From an uncultured Eubacteriales bacterium (GTDB taxonomy: Bacteria > Bacillota > Clostridia > Oscillospirales > Acutalibacteraceae), in NCBI GenBank assembly GCA_900319615.1, contig ONPE01000133.1, positions 1 to 5,561 of the forward strand: a stretch of 5,561 nucleotides of DNA. The letters are read 5' to 3'. Shown piece after piece: positions 1 through 4,581 of this stretch. Made by a program: the position numbers and the translations under genes. The notes beneath the pieces are model-generated. The model searched no databases. It was not told the origin of the DNA and was given only the letters and a program-made list of their open reading frames with translations. Every line of letters starts with the position of its first letter. Position 1 is the first letter of the stretch.

Positions 1-1
1 C

Positions 2-109
2 TTCCTGTATCACACCGTCAGCCGTACCCCGATACCCAAGAGCAACAGCAGCGGCAGCCATACGAGCTCCGGCGGCGGCTCTTACAGCGGCGGCGGCTCA
101 AAATTCTGA
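2..109 (+). CDS. C-terminal fragment of a Ser/Gly-rich protein, probably TPM-domain (YgcG-like)
   Basis: Only the last 35 codons are present; the gene begins outside the window and stops at TGA 107-109. The visible tail reads through a short Arg-Thr-Pro-Ile-Pro-Lys linker into a Ser/Gly/His-rich end with two Gly-Gly-Gly clusters and a terminal Gly-Gly-Gly-Ser-Lys-Phe. This style of ending, a basic Thr-Pro linker followed by Ser/Thr/His and a Gly-rich tail closing in Phe, is one I associate with clostridial TPM-domain proteins (YgcG-like, membrane-anchored, function poorly known). The diagnostic TPM domain itself is not in the window, so the assignment rests on the tail alone and could be another Gly-rich surface protein. 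The gene converges on the lipoprotein gene to its right. Confidence 0.6.
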   Translation, partial: FLYHTVSRTPIPKSNSSGSHTSSGGGSYSGGGSKF

Positions 110-299
110 TTTTTTGTATCATGTCATCTTGGGCAGCAATTTTCGAGTAAGACGACGTAAATCAATTGCCGCGATTTACGTGCACGACGATTAATGTCTG
201 CCTCGGATGACGAAAGATTCTTCCTACAAAGAGTCTCCCCCGTACCTTATGGCACGGGGGATGCTTGATTTTTCATATATTCAGAATTTTCCGAAAGGA
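110..299. other. Convergent intergenic region with three hairpins
   Basis: This gap lies between the ends of two convergent genes and holds no credible gene. It starts with six T residues directly after the upstream stop (110-115). A perfect 9 bp inverted repeat follows (155-163 with 173-181, 9 nt loop), then a second hairpin (215-222 with 229-236, one G-U pair, loop of 6), then a GC-rich hairpin at 236-261 listed separately as a terminator. The last two compete for T236. The function of the first two hairpins is unknown. Confidence 0.6.
236..273 (+). terminator. Probable intrinsic terminator of the upstream + strand gene
   Basis: TCCCCCGT (236-243) pairs with ACGGGGGA (254-261). Two further C-G pairs form inside the loop after one mismatch. 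The T tract (269-273) begins about 7 nt after the stem, later than ideal. Read on the minus strand the same hairpin is followed by a weaker run (ACTCTTTG), so it could also end the lipoprotein operon transcript. The spacing of the U tract keeps confidence moderate. Confidence 0.5.
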
Positions 300-764
300 T
301 CAGATTATCGGGAGCTCGTATTCCTCACGGGGGAAATCCTCGGGGATGGTCTCCTTCTCTGCCGGTTTATCTTCCTTTTTGTCCTCGCCCTGCTTATCGG
401 AGCCTGAGGCTGCGGATGAAGTATCCGAGCTGCCGCCGGAGGACGAGCCGGAGTCGCTGCCGCCGTCGACGATATATGTATGGGTGGTGATGTACTCGGT
501 GATCTCTATCGTCTTGCCGTCCTTATCCTTGACGCTGACGATAGCGCCGTCTTTGTCCTTCTCGATGACGTTGCCTTCCTTATCCTTCTCGACGGTACCG
601 CCCTGAGCGGTGGTCTCGATGACCTTGGTCGTCTCCTTTTCGGTTGAGGAAACAGCGCTGTCGGGAGTTGCGCTATCGGGGGTAGCCTTGCCCGAATTTC
701 CGCAGGCAGCGAGCAGCAGGGTCATCATGATTACGGCTGATGCGATAACGATAATCTTTTTCAT
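300..764 (-). CDS. Small secreted lipoprotein with charged KDKDG repeats
   Basis: The 154-residue product has a textbook lipoprotein signal: Met-Lys-Lys, a hydrophobic stretch (4-18) and lipobox Leu-Ala-Ala-Cys with the lipidated Cys at 21. It is therefore expected to sit on the outer face of the cytoplasmic membrane. The mature part is low complexity. It has a duplicated ATPDS (27-36), then a run of related units built on EKDKEG/EKDKDG/VKDKDG (about 58-84), a short beta-prone Ile/Thr/Tyr stretch (85-99), a Ser/Gly-rich linker (101-122) and a Lys/Glu-rich end. No catalytic domain is recognisable and I do not assign a function. The start is supported by AAAGGAG at 771-777, six bases upstream of ATG. 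That site overlaps the TAA of the methyltransferase gene (776-778), so the two genes are very probably co-transcribed and may be translationally coupled. Confidence 0.85.
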   Translation of the reverse strand: MKKIIVIASAVIMMTLLLAACGNSGKATPDSATPDSAVSSTEKETTKVIETTAQGGTVEKDKEGNVIEKDKDGAIVSVKDKDGKTIEITEYITTHTYIVDGGSDSGSSSGGSSDTSSAASGSDKQGEDKKEDKPAEKETIPEDFPREEYELPII

Positions 765-775
765 AATAATCTCCT

Positions 776-1993
776 TTACACGATCTGGAATATATAGAAT
801 TTCAAATAATCTGTCTCTTCAACTCCCCAGAGGATGGGGTGATCGGCGCTTTGCTGGCGGCACTCGATCTGCCTGAGGCTGACGTTTGCGTCCGCTGCGG
901 CTGAAAAGAGCATCTTGCGGAACTGAGCGTCAGGCATGAAATGCGAACAGCTGCAAGTGGCGAGATATCCGCCCCGGGGCAGCAGCTTCATCGCCTTGAG
1001 ATTGATCTCCTTATAGCCTCTCTCCGCCGATCTTGCCGTAGAGCGGCTCTTGGTGAACGCGGGAGGATCGAGGATGATCATATCCCAGTCCTGCCTGTGA
1101 TCGCGCTCAGCCTCGGTAAGCAGCTCAAAAACATTCGCCGTCAAAAAGTCGATGTTCGTAAAGCCGTTGAGCCGGGCGTTATGCTCAGCCATATCCACGG
1201 CCGTCTGAGAGATATCCACCGCTGTCACGTGTTCGGCGGTTACGGCGGCGTTCAGGGCGAAAGCGCCCGTATGGGTGAAGCAGTCCAGCACGCGCTTGCC
1301 TGTCGCTATCTTCGCAACGGCGCGGCGGTTGTACTTCTGATCGAGGAAAAATCCCGTCTTCTGACCGTTGATATAGTCGACGGTGTAGCGTATGCCGTTC
1401 TCGCGGATCTCGACCTTGCCGTCGAGATCGTCGCGCAGACCGTCCATGCGGTAGAAGCCGGTGTACTGCTCCATGCCCTCTAACTCACGCACCTTGACGT
1501 CGTTGCGCTCATAGACGGCGGTGACCGTATGACCGCGCTCTTTGAGCGAATCTGCCAGAGCCCGGATGACTATATCCTTGACGCGCTCGATACCCAGCGA
1601 CAAGACCTGCACCACGATGATATCCTCGAACTTGTCCGCCGTCAGCCCCGGGAAGCCGTCAGCCTCGCCGAATATCAGGCGGCAGGAGGAAAAATCCTCG
1701 CCCATCACCGTAAGGCGGTAGTCGACGGCATAGTCGACGCGCCTGCGGTAGAAGGCGTCGTCGAAGCGGTCGTTGGCGTTCTTCGAGAGAATCCTGACGC
1801 GGATCTTGGAATTGTCGTTGATGAAGCCCGAGCCGAGGTATCTGCCCTTTTCGGTCAGGACGTCGACGATGTCACCGTTCTCGTATTCGCCGTCGATATG
1901 CTTTATCTCATCTTGATAGACCCATATGTGACCGCCTTTTATGAAGCGCTCGCACTTCTTGCTGACGGTGACCCTTGGATAGCCTCTCTCCAT
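776..1993 (-). CDS. rlmI: Class I SAM-dependent rRNA (cytosine) methyltransferase, RlmI/YccW family
   Basis: The 405-residue protein matches the RlmI (COG1092) layout and length (the E. coli enzyme is about 396). An N-terminal PUA-like RNA-binding region (about 4-75) is followed by a central domain with the family hallmark ERNDVKVRELEG (162-173), then GQKTGFFLDQKYNR (210-223), which precedes the Rossmann fold. SAM motif I is VLDCFTHTGAFALNAA (235-250), the acidic ribose contact is in AVDIS (258-262), the catalytic-loop motif is ILDPPAF (307-313), and the CSCSH segment (347-351) matches the family's Cys-Ser motif. The C-terminus (385-403) with its Leu-Lys-Phe-Tyr-Ile-Phe ending is also typical. 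In E. coli RlmI makes m5C1962 in 23S rRNA; the same site here is an inference, since distant COG1092 members may differ. The start has AAGGAG at 1999-2004 with a 5 nt spacer and a strong promoter upstream. It is the first gene of an operon with the lipoprotein gene. Confidence 0.92.
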   Translation of the reverse strand: MERGYPRVTVSKKCERFIKGGHIWVYQDEIKHIDGEYENGDIVDVLTEKGRYLGSGFINDNSKIRVRILSKNANDRFDDAFYRRRVDYAVDYRLTVMGEDFSSCRLIFGEADGFPGLTADKFEDIIVVQVLSLGIERVKDIVIRALADSLKERGHTVTAVYERNDVKVRELEGMEQYTGFYRMDGLRDDLDGKVEIRENGIRYTVDYINGQKTGFFLDQKYNRRAVAKIATGKRVLDCFTHTGAFALNAAVTAEHVTAVDISQTAVDMAEHNARLNGFTNIDFLTANVFELLTEAERDHRQDWDMIILDPPAFTKSRSTARSAERGYKEINLKAMKLLPRGGYLATCSCSHFMPDAQFRKMLFSAAADANVSLRQIECRQQSADHPILWGVEETDYLKFYIFQIV

Positions 1994-2026
1994 ATCTGCT
2001 CCTTGTTTAACTCATTTTTCTTTTGT

Positions 2027-2054
2027 ATTATACCATACAGAGAAAAAATATCAA
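2027..2054 (-). promoter_or_regulatory. Promoter of the methyltransferase-lipoprotein operon
   Basis: Reading leftward, TTGATA (2049-2054) and TATAAT (2027-2032) are 16 bp apart, and TGG directly precedes the -10 to give an extended -10 (TGnTATAAT). This is a near-consensus sigma-A-type promoter. The predicted transcription start is near 2020, about 27 nt before the ATG. Confidence 0.75.
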
Positions 2055-2095
2055 CCTAAATCAACCTAAGATTTGATATGTACCGCCGATTTGAT
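2050..2095. repeat. Direct and inverted repeats between divergent promoters
   Basis: ATCAACCTAA occurs twice in perfect tandem (2050-2059 and 2060-2069), followed by GATTTGAT twice (2070-2077 and 2088-2095). ATCAA in the first pair is the reverse complement of TTGAT in the second, so the block has overall dyad character. It lies between and partly over the two -35 elements. An operator for a shared regulator is possible but unproven. Confidence 0.45.
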
Positions 2096-2124
2096 TTGCA
2101 TTATCTGTCGATGCATGGTATAAT
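2096..2124 (+). promoter_or_regulatory. Promoter of the membrane-protein gene
   Basis: TTGCAT (2096-2101) and TATAAT (2119-2124) are separated by 17 bp. TGG (2116-2118) makes an extended -10, which compensates for the weak -35. The predicted start near 2131 leaves a leader of about 30 nt before the ATG. Confidence 0.7.
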
Positions 2125-2160
2125 GAATGTGTATATGATCTTCTGTAAAGGGAGGATGCT

Positions 2161-2871
2161 ATGAATCTGAACGATCTTTGGGCGCAGTATAAACAAAAAT
2201 TCAACGAAACTCGCCCCTTTATACAAACTAAAATCGGCTCCAAGCTGACGATAGCGGCGATCATAGATTTTATCGTGCTGTTTTTCGCTCCGCTTCTGCA
2301 CGGCTTTGTCGGCACGGCGCTGTTCGGCTGCGTCGCGTCGGTGTATCTGATACTGATGTGGAGAAAATACGACCGCGAACACGCTGTTGTACCGGCGGTC
2401 ATCCTGTGCGTGCCGATGCTGCTTGATATGCTGATATATCACGAGATGTCGGTGGTGGTGGGCTTCATCGTAGCGATAGCCGCAATGCTCCTGGTTGCGC
2501 TGAGCCCGATGTTCGGCTTCTTCGACAAGATAACCGACCTCATCAACTCGCTGCTGACCGCAGGCGCGATCTGCGTAGCTGTGGTCGTGGTGGCGTGCAT
2601 CATGCTGGTGCTGGTCAACATATCGTGGTGGATCCTGTGCATCATCGCGTTCATCGTCGTTGTAGCGATATTCATGGGCGTGGTGTTCTCCACGGCGGCA
2701 TACACCGCCTCGGACGGCAGACGTCAGGCGAAGAAGAACCGCAATCGCGCCGAGAGCGACAAGCGCATAGAAGACCCCCGCGATCAGAAATACCGCGACT
2801 ATCAGCCGCGCAAGCGCGATACCACGGTATACAACCTCGACGAGGGCGACTTCAGAGACGTCGACGAATAA
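2161..2871 (+). CDS. Multi-pass membrane protein of unknown function, six predicted helices
   Basis: The 236-residue product has a short polar N-terminus (1-28), then six hydrophobic segments at about 29-46, 49-66, 75-93, 97-115, 131-153 and 155-178. A strongly charged tail of about 55 residues follows (182-236). By the positive-inside rule the basic stretch after helix 6 (186-202) places the tail, and with six helices the N-terminus, in the cytoplasm. The tail changes from basic to acidic and ends in a cluster of Asp/Glu. I recognise no catalytic motif, transporter signature or named family. The start is secure: AAGGGAGG (2148-2155) lies 5 nt before ATG, with a good promoter upstream. The gene is monocistronic, divergent from the methyltransferase operon and closed by an intrinsic terminator 14 nt after its stop. 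Its codon and base use resembles the neighbouring genes, with no sign of recent transfer. Confidence 0.85.
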   Translation: MNLNDLWAQYKQKFNETRPFIQTKIGSKLTIAAIIDFIVLFFAPLLHGFVGTALFGCVASVYLILMWRKYDREHAVVPAVILCVPMLLDMLIYHEMSVVVGFIVAIAAMLLVALSPMFGFFDKITDLINSLLTAGAICVAVVVVACIMLVLVNISWWILCIIAFIVVVAIFMGVVFSTAAYTASDGRRQAKKNRNRAESDKRIEDPRDQKYRDYQPRKRDTTVYNLDEGDFRDVDE

Positions 2872-2884
2872 CAATCCGATATTT

Positions 2885-2913
2885 GAGCTGTCGCTTTTGC
2901 GGCAGCTTTTTTT
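2885..2913 (+). terminator. Intrinsic terminator of the membrane-protein gene
   Basis: AGCTGTCGC (2886-2894) pairs with GCGGCAGCT (2899-2907), with one G-U pair and a TTTT loop. It runs directly into seven T residues (2907-2913). It begins 14 nt after the stop codon and is the clearest terminator in the window. Confidence 0.9.
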
Positions 2914-2947
2914 GCAGTCATTCATACATTGTGAAGATGACTGATAA

Positions 2948-3081
2948 AAAAAGAAGAAAGCGCGCTCAGCACGCATTTCGCATAGCCATCGCTCGTTGCC
3001 GCACAGCGGCAAACTGAGCGGGCATACAAATCTTTTTTTGCTTGACACGCCTGTCCGGAAACGAGCAGTTTCCCGTAAAGT
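2948..3081. repeat. Tandem repeat copy 1 (134 bp), structured
   Basis: This is the first of two almost identical head-to-tail units. It differs from copy 2 only at A2971 (G in copy 2), C3051 (G in copy 2) and one extra T in the run 3033-3039. The unit can fold: an outer stem joins 2960-2969 to 3014-3023 (9 of 10 pairs) and encloses a perfect 7 bp hairpin, TTGCCGC/GCGGCAA with an ACA loop (2996-3012). After the T run, GGAAAC/GTTTCC forms a second hairpin around GAGCA. It begins in an A/G-rich stretch (AAAAAGAAGAAAG). No protein in either strand is credible. Related repeats elsewhere in the genome are likely but cannot be checked here. Confidence 0.85.
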
Positions 3082-3214
3082 AAAAAGAAGAAAGCGCGCT
3101 CAGCGCGCATTTCGCATAGCCATCGCTCGTTGCCGCACAGCGGCAAACTGAGCGGGCATACAAATCTTTTTTGCTTGACACGCGTGTCCGGAAACGAGCA
3201 GTTTCCCGTAAAGT
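3082..3214. repeat. Tandem repeat copy 2 (133 bp), structured
   Basis: This is the second unit, offset by 134 bp at its left end and 133 bp at its right end from copy 1. All stem positions are unchanged. The G at 3184 (C in copy 1) makes GACACGCGTGTC (3177-3188) a perfect 12 bp palindrome, which copy 1 has with one mismatch. TTGACA occurs inside each copy (3042-3047 and 3175-3180), but no matching -10 follows at a usable distance. Confidence 0.85.
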
Positions 3215-3230
3215 AAAAAGAAGAAAGCGC
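3215..3230. repeat. Truncated third repeat copy
   Basis: The first 16 bases of the unit (AAAAAGAAGAAAGCGC) recur here and then identity stops. What follows pairs back onto this segment (see the minus-strand hairpin at 3215-3253), so the right edge of the array is also the base of a hairpin. Confidence 0.7.
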
Positions 3231-3253
3231 ACGCTGCGGGCGTACGCTTCTTC
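3215..3253 (-). terminator. Possible intrinsic terminator reading leftward
   Basis: On the minus strand GAAGAAGCG (3253-3245) pairs with CGCTTTCTTC (3229-3220), with one bulged base. An inner 4 bp stem (3231-3234 with 3240-3243) closes around a 5 nt loop. The hairpin is followed at once by five T residues (complement of 3215-3219). It could end transcripts that start near 3352 or read through from lexA. Confidence 0.5.
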
Positions 3254-3546
3254 CGGGGATAAATCCAAATAAAATGAGGGTTTTCAACAACGAACTAAGT
3301 TCGCATTGAGGAGGGTAGAACATACAAGGAGTTGCGGTATCTCGCTTGCATTGTCTACATTATAACCTGCTTTCAAAAAAATGTGTGAACGGAGTATTAA
3401 CTGAGATTTAACAATTTTCAAATACTTAAGGCAACACCGCACATTTTGCGGGTTTTGCTGTCACAATAATCCGTCAGGCTGAGCGATCGACATATCCGTA
3501 TCATGGGATATCGAAATCATAAAATAATCCCGACCGTAGAAAAATA
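3254..3546. other. Non-coding spacer downstream of lexA
   Basis: No credible gene is present. The stretch includes the upstream half of the possible small RNA unit, the 13 bp palindrome CGAACTAAGTTCG (3291-3303), and an imperfect hairpin at 3431-3458 (GCAACACCGCA with TGCGGGTTTTGC, one bulge and one mismatch). A further weak hairpin has stem halves near 3492-3497 and 3506-3511. Neither of the last two hairpins is followed by a U tract on the minus strand, so I see no convincing terminator for lexA. Confidence 0.5.
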
Positions 3547-4155
3547 TCAGTCGTAGTTACGGATCAGGGTGACCACCTTGCCCAGCAGCACGACCTGATC
3601 GACGATGATAGGCGCATAAGAGTCGTTCTCAGGCTGCAGGCGATAGTGCCCCTTCTCCTTATAAAAGCGCTTTACGGTAGCGCTGCTCTCACCGCTTACC
3701 TCGTCCTCTACCATAGCGACGACGATCTCGCCGTTATTTGCGACCGGGGTGCGCTCTATTACGATGATATCGCCGTCAAAGATACCGGCGTTTATCATAC
3801 TGTCGCCGACTACGCGCAGGGCGAAGAGCTCCCTGCCCTTGCCGATATCCTTCGGTAAGGGGATGTACGCCTCGATATCCTGCACGGCGAGTATCGGCTG
3901 ACCGGCGGTGACGCGGCCCATAAGCGGCACCTTGGTGACGGGCTGCTCGTTTTTGAGGCGGATACAGCGGTTGAGCCCTTCTTCACGCTCAATCAGACCG
4001 CGATCCTCAAGCGCCTTGAGGTGGTAGGCGACGGTGGAGGTGGACTTGAAGCCCGTCGCGCCGCAAAGCTCCCTCACCGACGGAATGCGTCCGTTCTCGG
4101 AGCACTCTACTATATAATCGTATACTTTCTGTTGACTTTTTGTCAGCGGCTTCAT
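3547..4155 (-). CDS. lexA: LexA, SOS-response transcriptional repressor with self-cleaving peptidase domain
   Basis: LexA represses DNA-damage genes and is inactivated when RecA filaments trigger its self-cleavage. Numbered from the chosen start, the protein has 202 residues, as expected (E. coli 202, B. subtilis 205). Residues 1-66 form a winged helix-turn-helix with the typical GRIPSVREL and STSTVAYHLKALEDRGLI segments. Residues about 75-202 are the S24 peptidase domain. The Ala84-Gly85 cleavage site lies in GRVTAGQP, the catalytic Ser119 in GDSM, and the catalytic Lys162 in ATVKRF. All required residues are present, so the protein should be functional. The frame is open further upstream to an ATG at 4210-4212, but that codon lies upstream of the predicted transcript start. 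ATG 4153-4155 has AAGGGTG five bases before it and gives the standard LexA N-terminus. The gene is monocistronic and faces the repeat region. Confidence 0.96.
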   Translation of the reverse strand: MKPLTKSQQKVYDYIVECSENGRIPSVRELCGATGFKSTSTVAYHLKALEDRGLIEREEGLNRCIRLKNEQPVTKVPLMGRVTAGQPILAVQDIEAYIPLPKDIGKGRELFALRVVGDSMINAGIFDGDIIVIERTPVANNGEIVVAMVEDEVSGESSATVKRFYKEKGHYRLQPENDSYAPIIVDQVVLLGKVVTLIRNYD

Positions 4156-4160
4156 AAAAT

Positions 4161-4167
4161 CACCCTT
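4161..4167 (-). promoter_or_regulatory. Ribosome binding site that fixes the lexA start
   Basis: AAGGGTG lies 5 nt upstream of the ATG at 4153-4155. It supports this start over the in-frame ATG at 4210-4212, which overlaps the promoter -10 side and has no ribosome site. Confidence 0.8.
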
Positions 4168-4196
4168 ACTCTGCATATGCAGATATTCATGTATAC

Positions 4197-4225
4197 AGTA
4201 TATCACAGGCAAAGCAAAAAAGCAA
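4197..4225 (-). promoter_or_regulatory. lexA promoter
   Basis: Reading leftward, TTGCTT (4220-4225) and TATACT (4197-4202) are 17 bp apart. TGA directly before the -10 gives an extended -10. The predicted start near 4190 gives a leader of about 35 nt before the chosen lexA ATG. Confidence 0.7.
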
Positions 4226-4236
4226 ATATTTGTTCG
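4223..4236 (-). promoter_or_regulatory. SOS box (LexA operator) of lexA
   Basis: On the minus strand the site reads CGAACAAATATTTG. It matches the Gram-positive SOS-box consensus CGAACRNRYGTTYG at all positions but one (A for G at position 10). It overlaps the -35 of the lexA promoter, the expected place for autorepression. Confidence 0.75.
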
Positions 4237-4581
4237 ATATTTTTGCAGAAAAATTCAAAATATACGTTTTGACCAAAAAGCGCCTGTCTTTTTTGGCATT
4301 TCACGCTCATCCCCGTCAAAATGTAGTCATTGCGAGGACGCGTGCGTTTTTATTCGCCTTTCAGAAAAGTATATCTAACTGTTAGCCGGAAAAGATAAAG
4401 GCACACGTGCCCAATCCCACAAAGCGGCGCACCGCCTATTTCTGTCACATCACACGACATTTACGACAAGGGGATTACCACGTCGGGCAATAATAAGGTA
4501 ATTTTAACACTCCTTGCATTTGATCTTGATTTACATTAAAATAGTATAAACACAGAAACCATATGCTATAAGGAGGACACC
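4237..4581. other. Intergenic region between lexA and the dockerin gene
   Basis: No credible gene is present. It holds an A/T-rich inverted repeat (CCAAAAA 4273-4279 with TTTTTGG 4290-4296) and GTCATTGCGAGG (4326-4337), which resembles one arm of a hairpin repeat common in many bacterial genomes but lacks the second arm. Small dyads are CTAAC-T-GTTAG (4375-4385), GGCAC-AC-GTGCC (4400-4411), GCGG-CGCA-CCGC (4424-4435) and ATTACC with GGTAAT (4474-4479, 4497-4502). None is identified as a known regulatory RNA. Confidence 0.45.
4520..4550 (+). promoter_or_regulatory. Tentative promoter of the dockerin gene
   Basis: TTGATC (4520-4525) precedes TAGTAT (4542-4547) by 16 bp. TATAAA at 4545-4550 is a better -10 but then the spacing is 19 bp. 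The A/T-rich setting and distance to the gene fit a promoter; the exact elements are uncertain. Confidence 0.4.

Larger units (their letters stand above)
3215..3352 (-). ncRNA. Possible small RNA of about 138 nt (prediction)
   Basis: A perfect TATAAT on the minus strand (3359-3364) has TTCACA upstream (3384-3389). The 19 bp spacing is longer than ideal and there is no extended -10. A transcript starting near 3352 would run to the hairpin plus U tract at 3253-3215. It would contain CTCCTT (complement of 3326-3331), CCCTCCTC (complement of 3308-3315) and a small hairpin CGAAC-TTA-GTTCG (3303-3291). The CU-rich segments resemble the anti-Shine-Dalgarno motifs of Firmicute regulatory RNAs. There is no start codon with a ribosome site in this strand. 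This is an inference from signals only; a degenerate repeat flank is the main alternative. Confidence 0.3.

Noticed and set aside
941..2059. Plus-strand open frames opposite the methyltransferase gene
   Set aside because: The opposite strand encodes a protein with all RlmI-family motifs; these frames lack ribosome sites and recognisable domains.
2101..3048. Long minus-strand open frame opposite the membrane-protein gene
   Set aside because: It is rich in His/Arg/Asp/Tyr as expected of an antisense shadow, overlaps a well-supported gene and crosses that gene's terminator.
3042..3180. Promoters within the repeats, from TTGACA at 3042-3047 and 3175-3180
   Set aside because: No -10-like hexamer follows at 15-19 bp in either copy.
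2948..3230. CRISPR array
   Set aside because: Units are 133-134 bp, fully repeated with no variable spacers, and number only two plus a fragment; no cas gene is nearby.
2922..3323. Open frames on the minus strand across the tandem repeats, giving proteins with repeated Phe-rich and Cys-rich segments
   Set aside because: They exist only because the repeat unit is open in several frames. The ATG at 3321-3323 has no ribosome site, and the 133 versus 134 bp unit length shifts the frame between copies.
3301..3420. Small plus-strand peptide gene after the GGAGG-like stretch at 3308-3315
   Set aside because: No ATG, GTG or TTG lies at a proper distance from either purine-rich stretch; the signals make more sense as CU-rich motifs on the opposite strand.
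3431..3458. Terminator of lexA
   Set aside because: The hairpin is imperfect, with a bulge and a mismatch, and on the minus strand it is followed by CTTAAG, not a U tract.
4156..4212. Longer lexA N-terminus starting at 4212
   Set aside because: That ATG lies upstream of the predicted transcript start, lacks a ribosome site, and the added residues are not part of known LexA proteins.
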